From: Escherichia albertii NBRC 107761 = DSM 17582
Lineage (GTDB): Bacteria > Pseudomonadota > Gammaproteobacteria > Enterobacterales > Enterobacteriaceae
DNA: 32,054 nt
NCBI RefSeq assembly: GCF_000759775.1
Contig: NZ_BBMY01000041.1
Coordinates: 1 to 32,054, forward strand
Direction of reading: 5' to 3'
Under the pieces are notes generated by a model that was not told the origin of the DNA, searched no databases, and saw nothing but the letters and a program-made list of their open reading frames with translations. Both the position numbers and the translations under genes were made by a program. Position 1 is the stretch's first letter. Each line of letters starts with the position of its first letter. Below are positions 24,843-32,054 of this stretch, piece by piece.

Positions 24843-25865
24843 TTAAACCTCTATAGAGCGGTTTCCGCTGGGTAAGTTATGCCTGTTGAAAAATTCAACG
24901 ATGGCGTGGAGCGCGACTGAGCGCATAGCGTCCTTTTCAAAAAGGATCTCATGGTATGCGCCTTTAATCACCAGCGGTCGCCCTCCTTCTACAGGGTGGC
25001 CCGCGGCAGCGCGGAGTTCACAAAAACGGTCGTGCATACGGTTATCGACCACTCGCTCCTCTTCAGCCTGCAAGAGGAGCGTTGGCGTGGCGTCATCACC
25101 CGCGCCAGCTAACACCTGTTCGCCGGCCAGAATACTTTCGCGCACCCAATGGTAGGTTGGTCCGCCGACGCGAATCGTTGGGTCATCGGCATAAAAGCGT
25201 AAATTGCGCCGATATCGCTGCCGACTATGGGTAAGTACGTTGACAGAAAACGGCAACGCGCGCCAGCGACCCGTGCCCATAGCATAGCCATCACGAAAAC
25301 GTGGGTGCGCATCCGCCCAGTCGAGGATCTGCCGCGCCATAAATGATGGCATGCGAATCACAATCCCGAACATCGGCGCAGTGAGCGCAATGGCATCGCA
25401 CACGCCCGGATGACGCTGCAAAAATAGTGTGGAGATCGCCCCGCCCATCGAATGTGCCAGTATATAGCGTTTACGCCACGGACCTGGCTGGACCTCTTGT
25501 TGCCAGAACGCCGCCAGGTCATCAACATAATCATTAAACTGGTTCACATGCCCGAGATGTGGATCGTCCAGCAGGCGACCGGAACGCCCCTGTCCACGAT
25601 GGTCGATGATCAACACATCAAACCCCAGATGGAACAGATCGTAGGCCAGTTCCGCATACTTTACGTAACTCTCAATACGTCCAGGACAGATGACGACGAC
25701 CCGGTCGTGTTGCGGCGCGCGAAAACGGACAAAACGTACCGGAATGTCATCAACGCCGATAAACTCTGCTTCATCTCGCTGGTGCCAGAAGTCAGTCAGT
25801 GGTCCCATGGTAAAAGCAGCGAATGCATTTTCTCTTGTTTTCCACTCTTTTTGCTGCTGAAACAT
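24843..25865 (-). CDS. pldB: Lysophospholipase L2 PldB
   Basis: PldB is an inner-membrane-associated lysophospholipase that hydrolyses lysophospholipids such as 2-acyl-glycerophosphoethanolamine. The 340-residue protein is an alpha/beta hydrolase of the monoacylglycerol lipase type, with the HRGQGRSG segment near 94-101, nucleophile elbow AHSMGGA and a C-terminal catalytic His in IKGAYHEILFE. It is first in the pldB-yigL unit and divergent from the remnant of rhtB. In K-12 the SgrS pairing site lies in the 3' part of pldB; I did not map it here. Confidence 0.96.
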   Translation of the reverse strand: MFQQQKEWKTRENAFAAFTMGPLTDFWHQRDEAEFIGVDDIPVRFVRFRAPQHDRVVVICPGRIESYVKYAELAYDLFHLGFDVLIIDHRGQGRSGRLLDDPHLGHVNQFNDYVDDLAAFWQQEVQPGPWRKRYILAHSMGGAISTLFLQRHPGVCDAIALTAPMFGIVIRMPSFMARQILDWADAHPRFRDGYAMGTGRWRALPFSVNVLTHSRQRYRRNLRFYADDPTIRVGGPTYHWVRESILAGEQVLAGAGDDATPTLLLQAEEERVVDNRMHDRFCELRAAAGHPVEGGRPLVIKGAYHEILFEKDAMRSVALHAIVEFFNRHNLPSGNRSIEV

Positions 25866-25974
25866 CGGGTAATCTGCCTCTTAAACCACGTAAAATCATT
25901 TTTTAAGCGTGCCTGACACAACGTCGCGACAGTAGCGTATTGTGGCACAAAAATAGACAATTCGGGAAACTCCC

Positions 25975-26162
25975 ATGACGCCTGAATGGTGGTTTGCTTA
26001 CCTGCTGACATCAATCCTGTTAAGCCTCTCACCAGGCTCTGGCGCAATCAACACCATGACCACTTCACTCAATTATGGATACAGATGAAGGCGTTGAATA
26101 AGATTTTTGGCTCGTTGTTTATGCTGGTAGGAGCACCGTTAGCATCGGCGAGGCACTCATGA
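25975..26162 (+). pseudogene. rhtB: rhtB remnant with large internal deletion (homoserine/homoserine lactone efflux)
   Basis: The first 36-37 codons (from ATG 25975) match the N-terminus of RhtB, including the LysE-family [16 protein letters not shown] signature, and then hit TGA at 26086-26088. The last 25 codons of RhtB resume at 26085 in a different frame ([17 protein letters not shown], ending ASARHS) and finish at a proper stop at 26160-26162. A normal E. coli rhtB is 206 codons, so about 433 bases are missing from the middle and the frame is broken. The protein cannot be a working exporter. The ends, the position between pldB and rhtC and the plus-strand orientation are as in K-12, so this is a simple deletion and not an insertion event. 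Confidence 0.93.
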
Positions 26163-26169
26163 AAATCGT

Positions 26170-26203
26170 GTCGGATGCGGCGTAAACGCCTTATCCGACC
26201 TAC
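26170..26203. repeat. REP element between the rhtB remnant and rhtC
   Basis: GTCGGATGCGGCGTAAACGC followed by CTTATCCGACCTAC is a REP palindrome, 7 bases after the old rhtB stop and 7 before the end of the convergent rhtC. No second unit was found nearby. Confidence 0.92.
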
Positions 26204-26210
26204 TCTGTCA

Positions 26211-26831
26211 TCAACGCGAAATAATCAAATGGATGCCAAATCCGGCAAATAAAGCCCCGGCAAAACCGTCAATCCACTTCGCCAGACGTTGATAACCACG
26301 GCGCATTTGCGGCAGAGCAAACAGGCTGGCAACGACGGAAAACCACGCCAGCGTTTCGACAATAATCAACGCGAAAATACCCCAGCGCGCGGTGGTGCCG
26401 ACGTTATCACCGACAAACAGCGAGAACACCGAACCAAAGTAGATAATCGCTTTAGGGTTTGCGAGATTGGTCAGTAAGCCTTTCAGGAAACTACGCCCGC
26501 TTTTCGCCAATTCGACTTGTGGCGCAGGGGCAGAAATAACCTCTTTTTTCAGCGCTCCGCGTAGCATCTGGTAGCCCATCCAGCAAAGATACAGGCCTCC
26601 GCCCACCATAATCAGCGTATGCAGCCAGGCCATTTTTTCGATAATCAAATGCAGGCCAAGCAGCGCGATCCCTGCCCAGACCATTACGCCACAGGTGATA
26701 CCCAACACACCCATCATCGCTTCTTTACGGGAACGACTAACGGCAGTCTGAGAGACGAAAAAGAAATCGGGGCCGGGACTCATAAGCGCCACAATGTGCA
26801 CCATGGCAACGGTGAGAAATAACATCAACAT
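26211..26831 (-). CDS. rhtC: Threonine efflux protein RhtC
   Basis: RhtC exports threonine (and to a lesser degree homoserine). It is a 206-residue LysE/RhtB family carrier with about six hydrophobic helices; the family signature MSPGPDFFFV is at residues 17-26 and the second conserved block LTNLANPKAIIYF is at about 120-132. The length is complete. It lies 63 bases after recQ on the same strand, as in the known recQ-rhtC arrangement. With rhtB broken, this is the only intact member of the family at this locus. Confidence 0.97.
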   Translation of the reverse strand: MLMLFLTVAMVHIVALMSPGPDFFFVSQTAVSRSRKEAMMGVLGITCGVMVWAGIALLGLHLIIEKMAWLHTLIMVGGGLYLCWMGYQMLRGALKKEVISAPAPQVELAKSGRSFLKGLLTNLANPKAIIYFGSVFSLFVGDNVGTTARWGIFALIIVETLAWFSVVASLFALPQMRRGYQRLAKWIDGFAGALFAGFGIHLIISR

Positions 26832-26894
26832 ACATTTGACTCGCGGGGAAAACGTTTACGGAATGTTCATCCTGGCACTTTTTTATGCTGCTGA

Positions 26895-28730
26895 CTACTC
26901 TTCGTCATCACCGTCGACATGCGCGCGGATAAGCGTCATAAACGGTTTACCAAACCGTTCCAGCTTGCGCATCCCAACACCGTTGACGCTCAACATTTCG
27001 CTGGCGGTGATCGGCATCTGTTCCGCCATCTCAATCAAGGTAGCATCGTTAAACACCACATATGGCGGGATATTTTCTTCATCGGCGATGGCTTTACGCA
27101 GCTTGCGTAATTTGGCGAACAGTTTGCGGTCATAATTACCGCCGAACGATTTCTGCATCACTTTCGGTTTGAGCGCCACAATTCGCGGCACAGCGAGTTG
27201 CAAAGAAGACTCGCCACGCAGCACCGGGCGTGCGGCTTCTGTCAGTTGTAATGCAGAATGCTGGGCGATGTTTTGCGTCACCAAACCGAGATGAATCAAT
27301 TGACGAATCACGCTTACCCAGTGTTCATGGCTTTTGTCCCGGCCCATGCCGTAAACCTTGAGTTTGTCGTGACCAAATTCGCGGATACGCTGGTTATTAG
27401 CGCCACGAATCACTTCTACTACATAGCCCATACCAAAACGCTGGTTGACGCGACCTATGGTAGAAAGCGCGATTTGCGCATCAGTCGAAGCATCATACTG
27501 CTTCGGCGGATCGAGGCAGATATCGCAGTTACCGCACGGTTCCTGGCGACCTTCGCCAAAATAGTTCAACAGCACCAGACGGCGGCAGGTCTGCGCCTCG
27601 GCAAAGGCGCCCATCGCATTGAGTTTATGCCGCTCGATATCCTGCAATTGCCCTTGCGGCTTCTCTTCCAGACAACGGCGCAGCCACGCCATATCTGCCG
27701 GATCGTAAAACAGCATCGCTTCTGCTGGCAGGCCATCACGCCCGGCGCGCCCGGTTTCCTGATAATAGGATTCGATATTGCGCGGAATATCAAAATGCAC
27801 CACGAAGCGGACGTTAGGTTTATTAATGCCCATGCCAAACGCCACGGTCGCCACCACTATTTGCAGGTCATCGCGCTGAAATTTTTCCTGCACATCGGCA
27901 CGGACATCATTTTCCAGCCCTGCATGATAAGCCGCTGCGCTAATACCCCGACTTTGCAAGCGCGCGGCGGTGTCTTCCACTTTCGCCCGGCTGTTGCAGT
28001 AAATAATGCCCGACTTACCGCGTTGTTCCTGCACATAACGCATTAGCTGATCAAGCGGTTTGAATTTCTCCATCAGCATGTAGCGAATATTCGGGCGGTC
28101 AAAACTGCTGATTTGGATCAGCGGATCGTTTAACCCCAGCAGACGCACGATATCCTGGCGCGTGGTGTCGTCGGCAGTAGCGGTCAGCGCCATAAACGGC
28201 AGTGTCGGGAAGCGTTGGCGCAACTGACCGAGCGCGGCGTATTCCGGGCGGAAATCATGGCCCCACTGGGAGATACAGTGTGCTTCATCAACAGCTAATA
28301 ACGCCGGGTTCCAGTGCGCCAGATGCTCAAGAAAGTTATCCAGCATCAGGCGTTCCGGGGCGATATACAGCAGACGAATTTGCCCGGTGCGACAGCCCGT
28401 CATCACGTCAAGCTGCTGCTCGCGGGTTTGCGTCGAGTTAAGGCATGCTGCCGCCACGCCGTTGGCCTGTAGCTGATCCACCTGATCTTTCATCAACGAA
28501 ATCAGCGGTGAAACAACCACAGTAAGGCCGTTTAGCAATAAGGCAGGGATTTGATAGCAAAGGGATTTGCCGCCGCCAGTAGGCATGACGACAAGGCAAT
28601 CGCGGCCAGAAAGCACGGTGTCGATAATTTCTTCCTGACCAGGGCGAAACTGTTGGTAGCCAAAGGTTTCTTGTAAAACCTGTTTAGCTCCGAACTCCAG
28701 ACTCAACACTTCCGCCTGCGCCACATTCAC
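26895..28730 (-). CDS. recQ: ATP-dependent DNA helicase RecQ
   Basis: RecQ is a 3'-5' helicase of the RecF recombination pathway and suppresses illegitimate recombination. The 611-residue protein has the helicase core with Walker A MPTGGGKS (Lys55) and the DEAH box VDEAHCIS, the RecQ C-terminal zinc motif (Cys in TCRRLVL and in CGNCDIC), a winged-helix domain, and the HRDC domain (about 530-600) ending in VDGDDEE. The start could be ATG 28728-28730 or the GTG two codons later (609 residues), whose spacing to GGGG is better. A terminator-like hairpin sits just 13 bases upstream of the start. Confidence 0.97.
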   Translation of the reverse strand: MNVAQAEVLSLEFGAKQVLQETFGYQQFRPGQEEIIDTVLSGRDCLVVMPTGGGKSLCYQIPALLLNGLTVVVSPLISLMKDQVDQLQANGVAAACLNSTQTREQQLDVMTGCRTGQIRLLYIAPERLMLDNFLEHLAHWNPALLAVDEAHCISQWGHDFRPEYAALGQLRQRFPTLPFMALTATADDTTRQDIVRLLGLNDPLIQISSFDRPNIRYMLMEKFKPLDQLMRYVQEQRGKSGIIYCNSRAKVEDTAARLQSRGISAAAYHAGLENDVRADVQEKFQRDDLQIVVATVAFGMGINKPNVRFVVHFDIPRNIESYYQETGRAGRDGLPAEAMLFYDPADMAWLRRCLEEKPQGQLQDIERHKLNAMGAFAEAQTCRRLVLLNYFGEGRQEPCGNCDICLDPPKQYDASTDAQIALSTIGRVNQRFGMGYVVEVIRGANNQRIREFGHDKLKVYGMGRDKSHEHWVSVIRQLIHLGLVTQNIAQHSALQLTEAARPVLRGESSLQLAVPRIVALKPKVMQKSFGGNYDRKLFAKLRKLRKAIADEENIPPYVVFNDATLIEMAEQMPITASEMLSVNGVGMRKLERFGKPFMTLIRAHVDGDDEE

Positions 28731-28742
28731 CCCAATTGCCTG

Positions 28743-28773
28743 AAATAAAAACAGGCGCTATTTTCAGCGCCTG
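28743..28773 (-). terminator. Intrinsic terminator or attenuator just upstream of recQ
   Basis: A perfect 8-base-pair stem CAGGCGCT/AGCGCCTG (28752-28759 with 28766-28773), loop of 6, is followed on the minus strand by TTTTTATTT. It lies 20 bases after the stop of the 160-residue gene and directly before the recQ ribosome-binding site. It may end the pldA-side transcript or act inside the recQ leader. Confidence 0.8.
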
Positions 28774-28793
28774 CGCGAGAAACTGCAATGCTT

Positions 28794-29276
28794 TTAGCGT
28801 CTGGCAGGATAATGTTGGATGTAAGATTCCAGTTTTGCCAGAATGTTGGAGAAATCATCCTCTGTCAGATCGAACCAGACGCTCCATTCTTCACCATCCA
28901 GTTCTTCATCCAGCCACTCGTCGCGTACTGCATCTCTTGCCCGGAGTAAAAATGGAGGACGAAGTTCACAAGCAAGAATCACGGCAATTCTGACTCGCCC
29001 GTCCCAGTGTCCATAACATTCAAGTCCCAGACATGGTTCGGTGAACCACAACCGCACACTGGAGGGTAAACGGCGCTCAGACAATGCAGAGAACCATTCG
29101 TGGATCCTCTTAATATCAATGCACTCAAGTGCCGGATCGATTCTGTCGAAGCGGTTATCAGCCTGAGTCAGATTCACCTTCAATAAAAGCCAGTTATCGC
29201 TTGCCTCAGGAGACTCATATCCGACGATATCCAGCGTCAAAGTAACGGCCAGCTCACTATTGCTTAACGTAATCAT
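28794..29276 (-). CDS. Putative WapI-family immunity protein (orphan)
   Basis: This 160-residue, acidic, soluble-looking protein has no signal peptide or membrane helix. The pattern of a short strand-rich N-terminus (LTLDIVGYE), a DNWLLLKVNLTQ segment, a helix with EWFSALSE, then WFTEPCLGLE, a strand VRIAVILACELRPPFLL and a C-terminal WSVWFDLTEDDFSNILAKLE resembles the WapI family of immunity proteins, which neutralise WapA/Rhs-type contact toxins in other bacteria. That is recognition by eye, not a search. It is not part of the pldA-recQ locus as I know it from K-12. No toxin, rhs or vgr gene is in the window. The Shine-Dalgarno is poor, so translation may depend on pldA read-through. The open frame itself is convincing; the family call is moderate. 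Confidence 0.6.
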   Translation of the reverse strand: MITLSNSELAVTLTLDIVGYESPEASDNWLLLKVNLTQADNRFDRIDPALECIDIKRIHEWFSALSERRLPSSVRLWFTEPCLGLECYGHWDGRVRIAVILACELRPPFLLRARDAVRDEWLDEELDGEEWSVWFDLTEDDFSNILAKLESYIQHYPARR

Positions 29277-29324
29277 AGCATTTGATTTTTAAACAAAAAT
29301 TAGGTGCTGGCACTCTACCATGCA

Positions 29325-30194
29325 TTAAAACAGGTCGTTTAGCATAACTCCCACACCGACGCGGGTCTGGTTGAAGTTATAGTCGATGAGCGATTCGCCG
29401 TAACCGCTGTAAAGCTGGGTATAAAGCCGTACATGTTTGGTGATCGGGTAACTTAATCCTAGCTCCGCGCCACCGTAACCGGTATTCCAGTTGTACTGTC
29501 CTTTTGCACTCAGAACAGCATCACCAAGGTGATAGCCAATTTTAAGCTGGTAGTACCCCATGTATTTGGTGATATCCGGGTTATCGTCGGTGTTGCCAAT
29601 GACATACCACGGTTTCACCTCTAACAGCCAGTTGCCATTTTCAGCCATCAGGCGAGTATACAATCGGTTCCAGCTACGTGAAGTTGGGTCAGATCGCCCG
29701 TTAGAATCGTGGTTATACCCCATTTCTACGTCGCGTAGCGTCCAGCCAGCAAAACGGTAGTCTGTAGCAAAACCGAGGAACAATTGCGGTTCATAGTTGG
29801 TCTCACGAAATGGCGATGACTCTTCGCTATTAGAAAGCTGCCACCAGGATTTTTGGGTATAGGAAGCGCCCAACACCGAGTTAGGTCCCAAAATCCCACG
29901 CCACAACGGAAACGCCAGACTCAACTGGAACTTCACTTCATCTTTACGCGCATTTTTCGACCAATCGTAACTCGCGATCGCTTCCTTGTTCATATCGCTG
30001 GTTTGGGTGTAGATCACGTAGTTGGTGTCATACGGATAAAGGGTGAAAGGATTATCGTGCTCCAGCAACATATTGGCGATAATGCTGCCGCGCACCGCAG
30101 GTGCATCATGCACCTCTTTCACTGTTGCCTCTTGCGCATATACTGCCATCGGCAGCATACCCACAGACAACAACCAGCCCAGAAGAGTCCGCAT
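29325..30194 (-). CDS. pldA: Outer membrane phospholipase A (OMPLA) PldA
   Basis: PldA is a calcium-dependent outer membrane phospholipase that is activated by dimerisation when phospholipids reach the outer leaflet. The 289-residue precursor has a 20-residue signal peptide ending AVYA and a 12-strand barrel ending in phenylalanine (LNDLF), the usual Bam signal. The catalytic triad is intact: His162, Ser164 and Asn176 in precursor numbering (142, 144, 156 in the mature protein), seen in YNHDSNGRSD and RSWNRLY. It is divergent from yigI. Confidence 0.97.
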   Translation of the reverse strand: MRTLLGWLLSVGMLPMAVYAQEATVKEVHDAPAVRGSIIANMLLEHDNPFTLYPYDTNYVIYTQTSDMNKEAIASYDWSKNARKDEVKFQLSLAFPLWRGILGPNSVLGASYTQKSWWQLSNSEESSPFRETNYEPQLFLGFATDYRFAGWTLRDVEMGYNHDSNGRSDPTSRSWNRLYTRLMAENGNWLLEVKPWYVIGNTDDNPDITKYMGYYQLKIGYHLGDAVLSAKGQYNWNTGYGGAELGLSYPITKHVRLYTQLYSGYGESLIDYNFNQTRVGVGVMLNDLF

Positions 30195-30320
30195 TGGTCA
30201 TGTTCTCCGTAACGAATAATTGATTCAGTAAATATGCGGGGTATTTTACATACTTACCTCAATTGCCGTTAGTTATCCCTTCTTAAAGTAGAAAACAACA
30301 ATAAAGAAGCATAAAATCAA

Positions 30321-30342
30321 CATTTCATTAACCAATGAAATG
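30321..30342. promoter_or_regulatory. Perfect 22-base palindrome upstream of yigI
   Basis: CATTTCATT-AACC-AATGAAATG has two perfect 9-base arms with a 4-base spacer. It ends where the yigI ribosome-binding site (TAAGGA) begins and lies in the divergent pldA-yigI gap. It could be an operator or an mRNA hairpin; I recognise no named regulator. Confidence 0.6.
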
Positions 30343-30352
30343 TAAGGATGAT

Positions 30353-30820
30353 ATGTCTGCCGTACTGACCGCCGAACAAGCCCTGAAATTAGTGGGTGAG
30401 ATGTTTGTTTATCACATGCCGTTTAACCGTGCGTTGGGGATGGAACTGGAGCGTTACGAAAAAGAATTCGCGCAACTGGCCTTTAAAAATCAGCCAATGA
30501 TGGTAGGCAACTGGGCGCAAAGTATATTGCACGGCGGGGTCATTGCATCGGCGCTTGACGTTGCCGCCGGGCTGGTTTGTGTTGGCAGCACCTTAACTCG
30601 CCATGAAACCATCAATGAAGATGAACTACGCCAGCGGCTGTCGCGGATGGGCACAATTGATCTTCGTGTGGATTACCTGCGCCCAGGCAGAGGAGAGCGT
30701 TTTACTGCCACCAGCAGCCTGTTGCGTGCGGGCAATAAAGTCGCCGTTGCCCGTGTTGAACTGCACAATGAAGAACAGCTTTATATTGCTAGTGCTACCG
30801 CCACCTATATGGTAGGTTGA
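30353..30820 (+). CDS. yigI: Hotdog-fold acyl-CoA thioesterase YigI
   Basis: This 155-residue protein is a single hotdog domain of the PaaI/thioesterase type, with the helix segment [19 protein letters not shown] (about 63-81), where HGG marks the family. E. coli YigI has been described as an acyl-CoA thioesterase of medium and long chains. I start at ATG 30353, behind TAAGGA; the in-frame ATG at 30335 would put a perfect palindrome and the ribosome-binding site inside the coding region. It is divergent from pldA and 51 bases before rarD. Confidence 0.93.
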   Translation: MSAVLTAEQALKLVGEMFVYHMPFNRALGMELERYEKEFAQLAFKNQPMMVGNWAQSILHGGVIASALDVAAGLVCVGSTLTRHETINEDELRQRLSRMGTIDLRVDYLRPGRGERFTATSSLLRAGNKVAVARVELHNEEQLYIASATATYMVG

Positions 30821-30824
30821 AAAC

Positions 30825-30849
30825 GTAAAAGCAGGTAAACTGCTTTTAC
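30825..30849 (+). other. Stem-loop between yigI and rarD
   Basis: GTAAAAGCAG/CTGCTTTTAC forms a perfect 10-base-pair stem (30825-30834 with 30840-30849), loop of 5, starting 4 bases after the yigI stop. No T-run follows on the plus strand, so I would not call it a classical terminator. The rarD start lies 22 bases downstream and has only a weak ribosome-binding site. Confidence 0.65.
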
Positions 30850-30871
30850 CCATAAAAAATGAGTTTTTCCG

Positions 30872-31762
30872 ATGGATACGAAACAAACGCGGCAGGGCGT
30901 ATTACTCGCTCTTGCCGCTTATTTTATTTGGGGTATTGCGCCCGCGTACTTCAAGCTGATTTATTACGTACCTGCTGATGAGATCCTGACGCATCGCGTT
31001 ATCTGGTCGTTTTTCTTTATGGTGGTGCTGATGAGTATCAGCCGCCAGTGGTCCTATTTAAAAACACTGATTCAGACGCCAAAGAAAATTCTGATGCTGG
31101 CGGTCTCCGCCGTGTTGATTGGCGGCAACTGGCTACTGTTTATCTGGGCGGTGAACAATCATCATATGCTGGAAGCGAGTCTGGGATACTTTATCAATCC
31201 GCTGGTTAACATATTGCTGGGGATGATTTTCCTCGGCGAACGCTTTCGCCGGATGCAATGGCTGGCGGTGATTCTGGCGATTTGTGGCGTGCTGGTCCAA
31301 CTCTGGACTTTTGGTTCATTGCCGATCATCGCACTGGGGCTGGCGTTTAGCTTTGCCTTCTACGGTCTGGTGCGCAAAAAGATTGCGGTAGAAGCACAAA
31401 CCGGCATGTTAATCGAAACAATGTGGCTACTGCCCATGGCGGCGATTTACCTGTTTGCGATTGCCGACAGCTCAACCAGCCATATGGGACAAAACCCAAT
31501 GTCACTGAATTTATTGTTAATTGCCGCTGGTATTGTCACCACCGTACCGCTGTTGTGTTTTACCGCAGCAGCTACACGCCTGCGTCTCTCCACGTTAGGC
31601 TTTTTCCAGTATATTGGTCCGACGCTGATGTTCCTGCTGGCAGTAACGTTTTATGGCGAAAAACCGGGTGCCGATAAAATGGTGACTTTTGCCTTTATCT
31701 GGGTGGCGCTGGCGATTTTTGTGATGGATGCGATTTATACGCAGCGTAGAATTTCCAAATAA
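30872..31762 (+). CDS. rarD: EamA/DMT family transporter RarD
   Basis: RarD is a 296-residue inner membrane protein of the drug/metabolite transporter superfamily with about ten hydrophobic helices. Its substrate is not known; the name comes from a link to chloramphenicol resistance in Pseudomonas that is not shown for E. coli. The EamA-type repeats are visible, starting with LLALAAYFIWGIAPAYFKLI, with the conserved SLGYFINPLVNILLG segment (about 108-122) and LSTLGFFQYIGPTLMFLLAV near the end. The length equals K-12 RarD. Confidence 0.95.
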   Translation: MDTKQTRQGVLLALAAYFIWGIAPAYFKLIYYVPADEILTHRVIWSFFFMVVLMSISRQWSYLKTLIQTPKKILMLAVSAVLIGGNWLLFIWAVNNHHMLEASLGYFINPLVNILLGMIFLGERFRRMQWLAVILAICGVLVQLWTFGSLPIIALGLAFSFAFYGLVRKKIAVEAQTGMLIETMWLLPMAAIYLFAIADSSTSHMGQNPMSLNLLLIAAGIVTTVPLLCFTAAATRLRLSTLGFFQYIGPTLMFLLAVTFYGEKPGADKMVTFAFIWVALAIFVMDAIYTQRRISK

Positions 31763-31784
31763 AAAATAAATATATTCTGAAAAA

Positions 31785-31816
31785 ATATGCCTGCTCTTGC
31801 ATAAGAGCGGGCATAT
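31785..31816 (-). terminator. Stem-loop after rarD, terminator-like on the minus strand
   Basis: A 13-base-pair stem with one G-T pair (31785-31797 with 31804-31816, ATATGCCTGCTCT and AGAGCGGGCATAT), loop of 6, lies 22 bases after rarD. The T-rich side (TTTTTCAG, then T-rich sequence) is on the minus strand, whereas the flanking genes are both plus. It could still end rarD transcripts by a factor-dependent route. Confidence 0.6.
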
Positions 31817-31856
31817 TGCCATGCTAACGAAATTCTTACACAAGGATGTAAAATTA

Positions 31857-32054
31857 ATGTTACGTATATTTATTCCAACATCTAAAGGCAGAATTTCCAG
31901 GCGCCGCTATATATTTTCATTTATTTTTACAAATCTAATTTGTATCTTACTTATTTCTTTTTTTTCCAATGCCGGGGCTGGTTTCTTTGTTATAACATCT
32001 ACCATTCTTTTACATTATCTCGTTATCAACATGAATTGCCAACGACTCCGGGTG
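31857..32054 (+). CDS. yigG: DUF805-type inner membrane protein YigG, 5' part
   Basis: The frame opens at ATG 31857 and stays open for 66 codons to the right edge, where it is cut. The start reads [20 protein letters not shown], with the GRISRRRY element typical of DUF805 proteins, followed by two hydrophobic stretches ([17 protein letters not shown] and [18 protein letters not shown]) that should be membrane helices. The position after rarD agrees with E. coli yigG. Function is unknown. It is too short here to judge whether the gene is complete. The base composition is markedly AT-rich compared with rarD. Confidence 0.8.
   Translation, partial: MLRIFIPTSKGRISRRRYIFSFIFTNLICILLISFFSNAGAGFFVITSTILLHYLVINMNCQRLRV

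Noticed and set aside
25796-26047. 83-codon minus-strand frame across the pldB start and the rhtB remnant
   Set aside because: It overlaps the pldB promoter region and the broken rhtB and shows no recognisable protein features; probably an accidental frame opened by sequence between the genes.
28794-29276. The 160-residue gene considered as a degraded prophage or IS passenger
   Set aside because: There are no transposase, integrase, inverted ends or direct repeats around it, and pldA and recQ are intact on both sides.

Overview
The window is a contiguous piece of an Escherichia chromosome, most likely E. coli. Nearly every protein matches, at full length, the known E. coli gene order running from hemG (beside an rRNA operon that would lie just off the left edge) to yigG (cut by the right edge). 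Several proteins, TatD most clearly, differ from the K-12 versions as I remember them, so I read it as a non-K-12 lineage. There is no rRNA, tRNA, IS element, prophage or CRISPR array in the window.

Left part (1-7750): a minus-strand run of hemG (protoporphyrinogen oxidase), trkH (K+ channel subunit), yigZ (IMPACT family) and pepQ (prolidase). It is followed by the divergent fadBA operon (fatty-acid beta-oxidation) with a FadR operator in its leader, and a REP cluster plus terminator after fadA. Middle (7753-16129): fre and ubiD on the minus strand, then rfaH on the plus strand meeting tatD tail to tail. Next comes the minus-strand group ubiE-ubiJ-ubiB-tatA-tatB-tatC-tatD, which joins ubiquinone synthesis to the twin-arginine translocase. 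With ubiD and fre this is a strongly quinone/flavin-centred neighbourhood.

Right-middle (16224-25865): rmuC, udp (paired CRP sites upstream), dlhH, metE and metR (divergent, with MetJ met boxes and a MetR-type site between them), yigM (biotin transporter, overlapping the end of metR antisense), yigL and pldB. Right part (25866-32054): a broken rhtB carrying one large internal deletion, intact rhtC, recQ, an extra gene resembling WapI-family immunity proteins, then pldA, yigI, rarD and the start of yigG.

Most of the window is conserved housekeeping core genome. The parts that look strain-variable or under-described are: (1) the putative orphan immunity gene between recQ and pldA; (2) the hairpin pair just before recQ, which looks like an attenuator or terminator with a competing alternative fold; (3) the deleted rhtB beside an intact rhtC; (4) twin hairpins with a compensatory base change flanking the REP pair between dlhH and metE; and (5) a perfect palindrome just upstream of the yigI start. 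I found no convincing multi-gene novel system. The immunity-like gene is the best candidate for something new.
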